Assembly: GCA_035720425.1 (NCBI GenBank)
Contig: DASTOB010000018.1
Location: forward strand, 1-31,609
Length of the DNA: 31,609 bases
DNA from: DASTOB01 sp035720425
GTDB lineage: Bacteria > Chloroflexota > Limnocylindria > Limnocylindrales > CSP1-4
Direction of reading: 5' to 3'
The stretch's first letter is position 1. The number at the start of each line of letters is the position of its first letter. Of the stretch, positions 15,607 to 24,922 are shown piece after piece. Below the pieces are notes generated by a model. It had not been told where the DNA came from and ran no database searches. It was given only the letters and a program-made list of their open reading frames with translations. The translations under genes and the position numbers were made by a program.

Positions 15607-15843
15607 CTGGCTCTGCGGATCGACAACGTGGCGACGCGCCATCAGCATGCGGTCCGGTTGGCCGCCTTATGCACGACGACTCCCCTCTGCACGAGTGGGG
15701 ACGCTGACCTGGCGATACGCCCCGAGAGCCCCACGCTTGACCTCGACTGGTGTGCGTGGCGCATGAATGGACACGATGCGGACCGCGCTTGGCGGCGACG
15801 TCGGGCGCCAGGGACTCGCCGGACGCAACCGCCACACTCGCGA

Positions 15844-16593
15844 TCATCGCCTCCGCCACGGGAAGAGCCGGGTGCCGGCCACGTCGCACCAGACCAGTCC
15901 GGGCTCGGACGGCGGCTCGCTGCCCGTGGAGATGGCTCGAACCCACGCCACCGACGAACCCGGAAAACGCGCGGCGAACACCTCCGGGTAGCGGTCGACG
16001 AGGTCGCGATTGCGCCGTGTGGCGCGCACGACCCAACAGCCCGCGACCCGATACGGCCGCTCCCCGCCGAGCACGATCGCGAGCTCGGCGGCCTCCGCCA
16101 GCTTTCGGTTCGTCGAGCGCGCGGCCGCTCCCACGTCGCCCATGAGATTCCAGCACTCCGTCAGCGCGAGGATCCGGTGCGCGTCGTGACGCAGACCGAC
16201 GTCGGCGGAACGACCCGGATCCATCGGCCGGGTCGGCAGTTCGAAGGTCGACCGAAAGCCCACCGCGCGGGCCATCCGGAGCACGAGTTCCTGGACCAGA
16301 AGGTGGCCGGCGTCGGCCGGTTGCTCGAGCCGATCGCGCGGCATGTCGAGCCGCAATGGTCGGTCGAGGGCGACGAAGGCACGCTGCCAGACGTCGAGCG
16401 ACAGACTGCCGCCGCGGCCGCACTCCATGAGACTGATCGTCGACTGCGAGACACCGATCATCGCGCCCAGCGTCGCCTGGGTCACGCGGCGACGCTTCCG
16501 CGACGCGCGCAGCTCGCCACCCAACCTGGCGAGGAGCTCGGCGTTGAGCCGGGCCGCCTCGGCGAGCAGCTGGGGCCGCCTGTGTCGGGACAT
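15844..16593 (-). CDS. XRE-type helix-turn-helix regulator with unknown C-terminal domain
   Basis: 249 residues. The N-terminal part (about 25-80) is a Cro/C1-type HTH: LGGELRASRKRRRVTQATLG, then IGVSQSTISLMECGRG and a helix around VWQRAFVALD. The remaining 170 residues (RPLRLDMPRD..., several Arg and Trp, Cys in ECW, GCW and VWCD) form a domain I do not recognise; it could be a ligand-binding or nuclease-like fold, but no motif supports either. ATG 16593 has only a weak SD. Three TTACC words lie in its promoter region (about 16606-16679) and could be operator half-sites. The gene is alone between perfect 21-bp inverted repeats, so it may be cargo of a small mobile or repeat-derived unit. Confidence 0.8.
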   Translation of the reverse strand: MSRHRRPQLLAEAARLNAELLARLGGELRASRKRRRVTQATLGAMIGVSQSTISLMECGRGGSLSLDVWQRAFVALDRPLRLDMPRDRLEQPADAGHLLVQELVLRMARAVGFRSTFELPTRPMDPGRSADVGLRHDAHRILALTECWNLMGDVGAAARSTNRKLAEAAELAIVLGGERPYRVAGCWVVRATRRNRDLVDRYPEVFAARFPGSSVAWVRAISTGSEPPSEPGLVWCDVAGTRLFPWRRR

Positions 16594-16743
16594 ATCGCGT
16601 CCATCGTTACCGACAGGCCTTGCCGGGCCATTACGCGGGCCCCGCGCCCCGCTTACCGCGCGATCACCGCTCGGTTACCAGTGGACGCGATGATCGTGGC
16701 GATACGACCGGAAAAGGACATCGCTCATGCCACCGTCCACGCT

Positions 16744-16764
16744 CCGGCATGAATGGGGCCGATA
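16744..16764 (-). repeat. 21-bp inverted repeat, right copy
   Basis: The exact reverse complement of 15586-15606 (on the plus strand it begins CCGGCATG and ends GGGGCCGATA). Similarity stops abruptly at both edges of the 21 bp. Confidence 0.9.
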
Positions 16765-16771
16765 CGGGAAG

Positions 16772-16810
16772 GGTGAGCGCGGCGGGTGAGCGCGGCGGGT
16801 GAGCGCGGCG
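16772..16810 (+). repeat. 13-bp tandem repeat, three perfect copies
   Basis: GGTGAGCGCGGCG is repeated three times without mismatch (16772-16784, 16785-16797, 16798-16810). It begins 7 bp outside the right inverted repeat, mirroring the different tandem array outside the left one. Confidence 0.95.
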
Positions 16811-16918
16811 GGCGGCTCGCCAGCGGGACGAGCCGACCCGGATCGGGTTCGCGAGCTGTGCCTCGTTACACGGCGGCCATCGCGCCCGGCTGTCAGGCGG
16901 GCACACGCATGCGACGCG

Positions 16919-18457
16919 TCAGCGCGTGCGCGGGAAACCGAGGTCCACCTTCGAGGTGCCCGGATCCGGCCAGCGCGACGTGACGACCTTGGCCCGCGTG
17001 TAGAACTGGATGCCCTCCGGCCCGTACATGTGGAGGTCGCCGAACAGGCTCGCCTTCCAGCCGCCGAAGCTGTAGTACGCGACCGGCACCGGGATCGGGA
17101 CGTTGATCCCGACCATGCCGGCCTCCGCCTCGAACTGGAACTGTCGGGCCGCCCCACCGTCGCGCGTGAAGATCGCCGTGCCGTTGCCGTACGGGTTCTC
17201 GTTGACGAGCTTCACCGCGTCCGTGTAGGTCGGCACGCGGACGACCTCGAGGACAGGGCCGAAGATCTCGTTCCGGTATGAGTCCATGTCCGGCGTGACC
17301 TTGTCGATGAGTGACACGCCGAGGAAGAACCCGTCCGAGTCCCGGTAGAGCGGGTGGTCCCGGCCGTCGGTCACGACGTCGGCGCCCTGTTCCTTGCCCT
17401 TCTCGAGGTACGAGGCGACCTTGTCGCGATGCTCGCGCGTTACGAGCGGACCCATCTCGGCCGAGCTGTCGCTGCCCGGACCGACCTGGATCCGCGGCAG
17501 GCGCTGCCTGATCGCGTCGACGAGGGGATCGGCCACGTCGCCGACGGCGACGATGACCGAGATGGCCATGCAGCGCTCGCCGGACGAGCCGTAGGCGGCC
17601 GATACGGCGGCGTCGGCTGCCATGTCGACGTCGGCGTCGGGCAGGACGACCATGTGGTTCTTCGCGCCACCGAGGGCCTGGACACGCTTGCCGTTGCGGG
17701 TTCCGGTCTCATAGATGTAGCGGGCGATCGGCGTGGAGCCGACGAACGAAACTGCCTTGATGTCCGGGTGGTTGAGGATCGTGTCGACCGCCACCTTGTC
17801 GCCGTGGACGACGTTGAAGACGCCGTCCGGCACGCCCGCCTCGCGGAGCAGCTCGGCGATGAAGATCGATGCCGACGGGTCCTTCTCCGACGGCTTGAGG
17901 ATGAACGTGTTGCCGCAGGCGATCGCGTTGCCGAACATCCACATCGGGACCATGGCCGGAAAGTTGAACGGGGTGATGCCGGCGACGACGCCGAGGGGCT
18001 GACGGATCTGGTACACGTCGACCCCGGTCGAGACCTGCTCGGAGAAGCCGCCCTTGAGCAGGTTCGGGATGCCGGTCGCGAACTCGAGGTTCTCAAGGCC
18101 GCGGGCAATCTCGCCGAGCGCGTCGGACGGGACTTTGCCGTGCTCGGCGGTCAGGAACGCCGCGATGTCCGTCCGATGCTGGTCGACGAGGTTCCGGACC
18201 CGAAACAGGATGTCGGTCCGCTTGGACAGCGACGTCGCCCGCCAGCCCGGGAACGCGGCCTTGGCAGTGGCGACCGCGGCCTCGACCTCCTCGACCGACG
18301 CGAAGTCGACCTCCCGGGCTAGGACGCCCGTCGCAGGGTTGTAGACGGGCCCGCTGCGGCCGGATGTCCCGGCCACCCGGCGGCCTCCGATCCAGTGGTG
18401 AACGCGCTCGAGGGATGCCGGGGCGGACCCGGCCTGCGGCTCTGCGACCTGTGTCAT
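16919..18457 (-). CDS. mmsA: CoA-acylating (methyl)malonate-semialdehyde dehydrogenase
   Basis: A cytosolic aldehyde dehydrogenase of 512 residues that converts malonate semialdehyde (from beta-alanine) or methylmalonate semialdehyde (from thymine or valine) plus CoA and NAD to acetyl-CoA or propionyl-CoA and CO2. The catalytic Cys296 is in SSGERCMAIS. The usual general-base Glu is replaced by Asn267 in GGAKNHMVVLPDAD, the hallmark of the CoA-dependent subgroup. GVVAGITPFNFPAMVPMWMF is also characteristic. The start is ATG 18457 with GAGAGG (18469-18464) at 6 nt; the frame continues open to 19090 but that part is the shadow of the Lgt-like gene. It would complete the conversion of uracil carbon to acetyl-CoA. 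Confidence 0.95.
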   Translation of the reverse strand: MTQVAEPQAGSAPASLERVHHWIGGRRVAGTSGRSGPVYNPATGVLAREVDFASVEEVEAAVATAKAAFPGWRATSLSKRTDILFRVRNLVDQHRTDIAAFLTAEHGKVPSDALGEIARGLENLEFATGIPNLLKGGFSEQVSTGVDVYQIRQPLGVVAGITPFNFPAMVPMWMFGNAIACGNTFILKPSEKDPSASIFIAELLREAGVPDGVFNVVHGDKVAVDTILNHPDIKAVSFVGSTPIARYIYETGTRNGKRVQALGGAKNHMVVLPDADVDMAADAAVSAAYGSSGERCMAISVIVAVGDVADPLVDAIRQRLPRIQVGPGSDSSAEMGPLVTREHRDKVASYLEKGKEQGADVVTDGRDHPLYRDSDGFFLGVSLIDKVTPDMDSYRNEIFGPVLEVVRVPTYTDAVKLVNENPYGNGTAIFTRDGGAARQFQFEAEAGMVGINVPIPVPVAYYSFGGWKASLFGDLHMYGPEGIQFYTRAKVVTSRWPDPGTSKVDLGFPRTR

Positions 18458-18588
18458 CGGAGACCTCTCATCGTGCTGGGCGGCCGCGTCGGCGACCTTG
18501 CGAGGGCATCGTGCCAGTGTCCGCAACGATACTCCGACCTGTCGAGGGACGACGCCGATCGAACGGGGGCCAACGATGGAGGCGCGAC

Positions 18589-19494
18589 TCAGAATCGCGG
18601 GCGGTTCGACGGGTCCGGCCAGGCGGGCTCCGCGCCGTCCGCTCCCGGGCCTGACGACCGGGCGGCGGCCAGCCGAGGCAGCGCGACGGCGAGGCCGAAT
18701 GCGACCGCGCCCAGCGCGATAGCGATGAGCTGCCCGGCGTTCAGCGGGCCCAGGATCGCCGGATCGCGCCACGCCGCCGCGACCGCAGCACGGGCAATCG
18801 CCCACCCGCCGATCGCTACGAGGAACAGTCGTCCGTCGCGGCGGGCAAAGCCTCCCGCGGCGAGGATCCCGATGACGACGATCAGCACGACGATCGTCGC
18901 GACTGCCTCGTAGACCTGGGCCGGGTGCGACGGCGTCGCCGGCGCGAGCGAGCCCCACGGCCCGGGACCCAGATACGCCGTCGCCCAGGGCAGATCGGAC
19001 GGGCTTCCTTGCCCCGCGCCACCGATCGCCGTGGCGGCCTTGCCGAGACCGAGCGCGAGCAACGTCGGCAGCGCCGCGACATGGAACCATCGCCCGATGG
19101 GACCCTCGAGCAGGACGGCGACCGATGCGCCGGCGAGGGCTCCACCGGCCACCGCCCCCGCCAGTTCGAGGCTCCCCTGGGCCGGATCGATCAGCGCAGC
19201 CGGGCGCGCCGCATAGTAGTCGAGATGGGTCAGCGCGTAGCCGATCCGCCCGCCGATGACCGCACCGGGAATGATCCCGAGCATGACGAGGAGCAGGTCG
19301 TCACGGCGCAGTCGCGGCCGATGCACGAACGGTCCCGGGTCATCGCCCTCCGCCGGCGTCCACCCGGCGATGCGGGCGGCGACGAGCACCGTCGTGAGCA
19401 CGACGAGGGCGAGCGCGAGTGTCTCGAGCCGGACCGTCGTGTCGGCCAGTCGCACGACGGGGTCGAAGTCGAACTCGATGACGGCGATCGGCAC
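18589..19494 (-). CDS. Divergent Lgt-like (prolipoprotein diacylglyceryl transferase family) membrane protein
   Basis: 301 residues with about seven hydrophobic segments. The family layout is recognisable: GGRIGYAL (81-88), ELAGAVAGGALAGA, GQGSPSDLPWA (161-171), PSHPAQVYEA (188-197) and GPLNAGQLIAI. Key residues of active Lgt are missing, however. The HGG motif (E. coli His103) reads AGG, and the GRxGNFxNxE signature (Arg143, Asn146, Glu151 in E. coli) reads GKAATAIGGAGQG (151-163). It is therefore either a diverged enzyme or an inactive paralogue. The GTG start at 19494 has no SD; a TACACT at 19511-19506 could be a -10 giving a nearly leaderless mRNA. mmsA follows after 131 bp on the same strand. 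Confidence 0.75.
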   Translation of the reverse strand: MPIAVIEFDFDPVVRLADTTVRLETLALALVVLTTVLVAARIAGWTPAEGDDPGPFVHRPRLRRDDLLLVMLGIIPGAVIGGRIGYALTHLDYYAARPAALIDPAQGSLELAGAVAGGALAGASVAVLLEGPIGRWFHVAALPTLLALGLGKAATAIGGAGQGSPSDLPWATAYLGPGPWGSLAPATPSHPAQVYEAVATIVVLIVVIGILAAGGFARRDGRLFLVAIGGWAIARAAVAAAWRDPAILGPLNAGQLIAIALGAVAFGLAVALPRLAAARSSGPGADGAEPAWPDPSNRPRF

Positions 19495-19765
19495 AGTGCG
19501 CGCCAGTGTATCGACCGCCAGCCGGTCGAGGTGGCAGCGCTCTCGATGTCAACTCGCCGACACCTCGAGTGTCGACTGCATGCTCGCTCGCCTGTTACAC
19601 GGCGAACATCATCGCGGCAACCGGTGAGGGCCGCCCGGGGGGAGCGGCCAACCGGGTTCCGAGCGATGGGGGGCGGACACCCGGGTGGACCGGCCGAGGC
19701 GGCGTCCGGCCCACTGGGGGTGGGTCGGGCGCCCGCACCCCGGACGACAAGACCGCGAGGTGTCC

Positions 19766-20572
19766 GTGACCATGCGACGTGCAGGTCCCCGCGTCGACGT
19801 CCGGTTGCTCGGCCGCCTCGAGGTCGGCGTGCGCGGCCGACCGGTCCGAATCCCCGGCCGACAGGCGCAGGCGCTCTTTGCTCTCATGGCGATCGATCGT
19901 CACCCGCGGTCGCGCGACTGCCTCGCCGCCACGCTGTGGCCGGACGTGGAGGCGTCGGCGGCATCGCTCCGCCAGGCGTTATGGCTTGTCAGAAGCGCGT
20001 TCGCCGCGGCGTGTGTCGACCCGGGCGAGTTGTTCGTGATCGAGCCGGACTCGGTTGGCCTTCGGCCCGGCGCCCCGGTGCACCTCGACAGCGAGGAGTT
20101 CGAGACGCACCTGAAGGCGGCGCCGCCGAACCCGGAAGCCGCGATCGCGCTGTACCGCGGCGATCTCGCCGAGGGTCTGGGCCATGACTGCTTCGCGGCC
20201 GAACAGGAGCGGCTGTCCGACCTCTACGAGGATGCGCTCGCGCTCGTCGCCCAGCGTCGGCTCGCGGTCGATGACTTCGAGGGAGCGCGCGACGCGGCCG
20301 ACCGGCTGCTCGCCCGCGATGTCCTGCGCGAGGAAGCGCACGCGGTGCTGATCTCGTACTACGGTGCGCAGGGCACCCGCTCCCAGGTCGTGCGCCAGTA
20401 CCGGCGCCTGCGGGACATCCTCAGCCGCGAGCTCGACGTCGATCCCCTGCCGGAGACGGACCTCGCCTACCGGGCAGCCATGACCAGGGCCGTGACGGAT
20501 TCACACCGTCGCGCGACGAGCGAGGCGTTCCTCCCGCGACCGTTCACGCCAACGCTCGTCGCCCAGGGCTGA
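19766..20572 (+). CDS. BTAD/SARP-type transcriptional regulator
   Basis: 268 residues. An N-terminal winged-helix domain (about 8-100; VDVRLLGRLEV..., RQAQALFALMAIDR, CLAATLWPDVEASAASLRQA) is followed by the helical BTAD domain (about 110-250; EEFETHLKAA, AIALYRGDLAEGL, EEAHAVLISYYGAQG). This is the DNA-binding plus TPR-like arrangement of SARP/EmbR regulators without extra ATPase or FHA domains. The GTG start at 19766 has GAGG 5 nt upstream (19757-19760); ATG 19772 is an alternative. It is divergent from the Lgt-like gene across about 270 bp. Targets are unknown; a neighbour such as the secreted protease or Lgt-like gene is possible but unsupported. Confidence 0.87.
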   Translation: MTMRRAGPRVDVRLLGRLEVGVRGRPVRIPGRQAQALFALMAIDRHPRSRDCLAATLWPDVEASAASLRQALWLVRSAFAAACVDPGELFVIEPDSVGLRPGAPVHLDSEEFETHLKAAPPNPEAAIALYRGDLAEGLGHDCFAAEQERLSDLYEDALALVAQRRLAVDDFEGARDAADRLLARDVLREEAHAVLISYYGAQGTRSQVVRQYRRLRDILSRELDVDPLPETDLAYRAAMTRAVTDSHRRATSEAFLPRPFTPTLVAQG

Positions 20573-20598
20573 CCCTCCTCGGCCCCGCCGGCGAATCG

Positions 20599-20630
20599 AA
20601 ACGGCCCCCGGCTGCTGCCGGGGGCCGTTT
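20599..20630. terminator. Bidirectional hairpin terminator
   Basis: A perfect 13-bp stem, AAACGGCCCCCGG (20599-20611) with CCGGGGGCCGTTT (20618-20630), has a 6-nt loop. It lies between the convergent BTAD regulator and protease genes and has the same AAACGG...CCGTTT style as the hairpin at 1626-1657. Confidence 0.88.
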
Positions 20631-20664
20631 CACGACCGAACGTCAGGTGACCACGATCCCGCGG

Positions 20665-21519
20665 TCAGTCGAGGAACGTGTTGATCCAGTTGAGATCGTC
20701 GGCGCGGTCGATGCGGTACACGCCGCCCGTCCCGCCACACGGGAAGTTGAGCCCGAACGACGTGACCCCAGCGATGACGTTCGAGTCCCCGAGGAAGTTC
20801 GGGCCACCCGAGTCGCCGAAGCACGTTCCGCCGGTGTTCGCGTTGTTCGACAGCATCATAGCGAAGTCGCCGGTGAACCCGGTGTTGATCTGAAGCAGGT
20901 GCGGGTTCGCGACGTACCGTTCCCGAATCGCGATGACCTTCCAGGATGTCGCGCTCGGGAAGCTCCGCTGGCGCCCGTAGCCGACCGCGGTGAAGGTCGT
21001 CGAGCGGCGCGGTTTGAGCGCGTCGAGCTGGTCGAGGGCCGGCAGTTGACCGTATGTGTCCATCGGCATCGGCTCGTCGAGGACGACCATGCCGAGGTCG
21101 AACAGGAAGAACGCGTTCGGGTCGTAGTCCGGATGGCCGTGCGGCGTGCCACCGACGTCGCCCTGACAGGGGTACCCGTCGAACGCGGGATCCGCGGAGC
21201 ACGACACATCGTCGGGCGCCGCCGCTGCCAGCGCCGCCGCGAACTCAGGGTCGATCGGCACGGGGCCTGAGGAAAACCAGACTTCAATGTGCGCGGCGGG
21301 TGCCTCGACGCAGTGGCCGGCCGTCAGGAACAGCGTCGGCGCAATGAGTGTGCCGGTGCAGCGCCAGAGCGCGAACCCGTCCTCGTCAATGGCCGTCATG
21401 AGCCCGACATATGGGTGGCCGTCTTCGTCCTTGTCGCCATTCGTGATCGCCGACACTGGTGCCGCCAGGACACCGGTCAGCAGGGTGAGCGTGGCAAGCG
21501 TCACGATGAGCCGTTTCAT
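20665..21519 (-). CDS. Secreted trypsin-like serine protease (S1 family)
   Basis: 284 residues. A Sec signal peptide (MKRLIVTLATLTLLTGVLAA, cleavage probably after PVSA at about 24) is followed almost at once by ITNGDKDEDGHPYVGLM, an S1-type N-terminus with little or no propeptide. The catalytic triad is His69 (LTAGHC), Asp141 (FLFDLGMVVLD) and Ser237 (CFGDSGGP). Cys54/Cys70 and Cys107/Cys118 could form disulfides. An insertion (about 85-135) that is Asp-rich lies between His and Asp. ATG 21519 has GGAGG (21534-21530). It follows malate dehydrogenase on the same strand after 269 bp, so it is probably transcribed on its own. Confidence 0.92.
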   Translation of the reverse strand: MKRLIVTLATLTLLTGVLAAPVSAITNGDKDEDGHPYVGLMTAIDEDGFALWRCTGTLIAPTLFLTAGHCVEAPAAHIEVWFSSGPVPIDPEFAAALAAAAPDDVSCSADPAFDGYPCQGDVGGTPHGHPDYDPNAFFLFDLGMVVLDEPMPMDTYGQLPALDQLDALKPRRSTTFTAVGYGRQRSFPSATSWKVIAIRERYVANPHLLQINTGFTGDFAMMLSNNANTGGTCFGDSGGPNFLGDSNVIAGVTSFGLNFPCGGTGGVYRIDRADDLNWINTFLD

Positions 21520-21788
21520 GCGCGATCGACCTCCAGTGCCGCCGCGAGGCGACATCAATCCCCGGGACTCCTCCAGAGGCGCCGCTGCGGACGCGTCGCA
21601 GGGGCCAGGCACGGACCATGCCGGGCAGCGGTGCGGGGGCGTTCGGCGCGACGTCGTCGGCCCTCCCGAGGCCGACTCACTGTGGCCGGACCGTACTCCT
21701 GCCGTGCGCCGCCGGTCAACCCGAGAGATACACGGGGTGGGCCGATTCGGTTCACTTCGCGGTGCCGTCGCGCACCAAGCTCGGATGG

Positions 21789-22727
21789 TCAGGCCGGGAG
21801 CTTGTCGACGAGCTCCCGGACGGCGGCGGCGGATCGGTCGAAGGCCGCCTGCTCGTCGGCCGTGAGATCGATCTCGAAGACCCGCTCCATGCCCGCGGCA
21901 CCGAGGACGACGGGCACGCCGACGAACAGGTCGCTCGTCCCGAACTCGCCGTCGAGGAGGACCGCGCAGGGCAGCACGCGCTTGCGGTCGAGGAGGATCG
22001 ACTCGACCATCTCGAACGTCGAGGCGGCCGGCGCGTAGAAGGCGGAGCCCGTCTTGAGCAGCGCGACGACCTCGGCGCCGCCGTTCGCGGTGCGGTCGAC
22101 AAGCGCCGCCACCCGGTCCGCGGACAGGAGCTCCGTGATCGGCACCCCGGCCACGGTCGAGTAGCGCGGCAGCGGGACCATCGTATCGCCGTGGCCGCCG
22201 AGGACGAACGCGTGGGTGTCCTCCACCGATACGCCGAGCTCCTGGGCGATGAACGTCCGGAACCGCGCCGAGTCGAGTACCCCGGCCATCCCGAGCACGC
22301 GCTCGCGCGGGAACCCCGACGCCTGGAGGGCGACGTGGCACATCGCGTCGAGCGGGTTCGTGACGATGATGAGGATCGCGTCCGGCGAGAGCGCGGCCGC
22401 CTGCGAGACGACGGACCGGACGATCCCCGCGTTCTTCGCCAGCAGGTCGTCGCGGCTCATGCCCGGCTGGCGGGCGAGCCCGGAGGTGACGACGACGATG
22501 TCGGACCCGGTGGTGTCGGCATAGTCGTTCGTCCCGAGGATCCGCGCGTCGTGTCCGACGACCGGCGCCGCCTCGGCGAGATCGAGTCCCTTGCCCTGTG
22601 GCAGCCCTTCGACGATGTCGATCAGGACGACATCGGCGAGGCCCGCCTCGGCGATCCGCTGGGCGGTCGTCGCGCCGACGTTGCCGGCGCCGATGACGGT
22701 GACCTTGTTGCGTGCGGATCGCGGCAT
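21789..22727 (-). CDS. mdh: Malate dehydrogenase (LDH-like type)
   Basis: A cytosolic NAD-dependent enzyme of 312 residues interconverting malate and oxaloacetate. NAD binding: VIGAGNVGATTA (GxGxxG 13-18) and Asp37. Substrate specificity: Arg86 in GLARQPGMSRDDL, where lactate dehydrogenases have Gln, together with Arg92, indicates malate. Catalytic residues are His179 (GGHGD) with the partner Asp152 in VLDSARF, substrate-binding Arg155 and Asn124 (VTNP). ATG 22727 has AAAGGAG (22744-22738) at 10 nt; the longer upstream reading lacks such support. It is near the PEP carboxykinase gene, which uses its product oxaloacetate. Confidence 0.95.
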   Translation of the reverse strand: MPRSARNKVTVIGAGNVGATTAQRIAEAGLADVVLIDIVEGLPQGKGLDLAEAAPVVGHDARILGTNDYADTTGSDIVVVTSGLARQPGMSRDDLLAKNAGIVRSVVSQAAALSPDAILIIVTNPLDAMCHVALQASGFPRERVLGMAGVLDSARFRTFIAQELGVSVEDTHAFVLGGHGDTMVPLPRYSTVAGVPITELLSADRVAALVDRTANGGAEVVALLKTGSAFYAPAASTFEMVESILLDRKRVLPCAVLLDGEFGTSDLFVGVPVVLGAAGMERVFEIDLTADEQAAFDRSAAAVRELVDKLPA

Positions 22728-22773
22728 CGGAGAGCGACTCCTTTCGGGGCGCTTCGGGCTGGGTGATGGAACC

Positions 22774-22781
22774 ATCGTAGC
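22774..22781 (-). promoter_or_regulatory. Probable -10 element of mdh (GCTACGAT on the minus strand)
   Basis: The plus strand reads ATCGTAGC. The octamer lies 46 bp upstream of the mdh ATG in the correct orientation. Confidence 0.5.
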
Positions 22782-22894
22782 GCGGGTATCGTCATTTGAC
22801 GGCCCGGCCGACGACGATCGCCGATGTCACGAATCGGACCCTCGGGTGGACGATGCCTGAAGACCCAAATCGCCTTCACCAGGAGTCCACTGTC

Positions 22895-23053
22895 ATGACC
22901 GACACCGTCTCGGGCGCAGCCCTCACCGTCATCGGGATCATCCTCGTCGTCCTCGGGATCCTCGTCGCCGGCAACATCCAGCTCGTGCTGGTCGGCATCG
23001 GCTCCCTCGTCGCCGCCGAGCTGTTCGCCACGCTCCGCGTCCGCCGCGCCTGA
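22895..23053 (+). CDS. Small two-helix membrane protein
   Basis: 52 residues: MTDTVSGAALTVIGIILVVL, followed by a short turn (AGN), a second hydrophobic stretch and the tail LRVRRA. ATG 22895 is preceded by AGGAG (22881-22885, 9-nt spacing). I do not recognise a named family. It is divergent from mdh and its stop lies 16 nt from the convergent PEP carboxykinase stop. Confidence 0.65.
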   Translation: MTDTVSGAALTVIGIILVVLGILVAGNIQLVLVGIGSLVAAELFATLRVRRA

Positions 23054-23069
23054 TTCGCGGCCGGCACCC

Positions 23070-24674
<1,605 letters not shown>

Positions 24675-24781
24675 GGTCTGCTCCTTCCCGGGCCGAGCCC
24701 GCAGGATTCAGTCGTCGACCGGCCGCGCGTGCCCGTCGGTCCTCGCGGACGACGGGAGTCGGCTTTCGCAGTCAGGGCTGA

Positions 24782-24787
24782 ATTGTA
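24782..24787 (-). promoter_or_regulatory. Probable -10 element of pckA (TACAAT)
   Basis: The minus strand reads GTGTACAAT, ending 107 bp upstream of the pckA start. No obvious -35 at 17 bp. Confidence 0.4.
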
Positions 24788-24881
24788 CACGCCCGAATCC
24801 ACGAAGGTTGCGAATCGGTGTCGGCGTCCATTCCCGCGCAGAGAATGTGGACAACCCGGTGCACGCGGGCACCCCCGGTCC

Positions 24882-24889
24882 GCTACGAT
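24882..24889 (+). promoter_or_regulatory. Probable -10 element of the acyltransferase gene (GCTACGAT)
   Basis: An exact octamer 33 bp upstream of the ATG at 24923, same strand; it may also drive the PLP gene downstream. Confidence 0.5.
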
Positions 24890-24922
24890 CGAGGCCTCCC
24901 CGGGGACCTTCCAGCGGATGGC

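Larger units (their letters stand above)
15389..15843. other. 455-bp non-coding region with repeats
   Basis: No credible gene in any frame. From left to right it holds the promoter and SD of the small membrane-protein gene, a three-copy tandem repeat (15521-15579), the left copy of a 21-bp inverted repeat (15586-15606), and about 235 bp of unassigned sequence. A degenerate echo of the inverted-repeat core, GCATGAATGG, lies near 15761-15770. Confidence 0.6.
16594..16918. other. 325-bp non-coding region with repeats
   Basis: It lies between the HTH gene start and the aldehyde dehydrogenase stop, both on the minus strand. It contains the HTH promoter region, the right 21-bp inverted repeat, a three-copy 13-bp tandem array and about 110 bp of GC-rich sequence with palindromic words (for example GACGCGTC near 16913-16920) that may help terminate transcription. 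No gene is supported. Confidence 0.55.

Noticed and set aside
15607..15843. Small genes in the region left of the HTH gene
   Set aside because: The open frames there lack SD sequences and protein-like composition and overlap the HTH gene antisense.
15586..16764. Integron attC sites or insertion-sequence ends
   Set aside because: The repeats lack attC core sites (GTTRRRY) and no integrase or transposase is present; terminal duplications are not visible.
16919..19090. A single 723-residue protein fusing the dehydrogenase to upstream sequence
   Set aside because: The part above 18457 is Arg/Gly-rich antisense-type sequence overlapping the Lgt-like gene on the same strand in another frame; a good SD and ATG exist at 18457.
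22796..22824. Sigma-70 promoter for the small membrane protein based on TTGACG at 22796-22801
   Set aside because: No TANNNT-type -10 lies at 16-18 bp; the nearest candidate (GACGAT) is at 10 bp.
24846..24854. TGTGGACAA, the reverse complement of a GC-rich DnaA box (TTGTCCACA), in the pckA/acyltransferase gap
   Set aside because: It is a single box, with only imperfect relatives at about 11572 and 11785, no AT-rich unwinding region and no dnaA/dnaN nearby. Not evidence of an origin.
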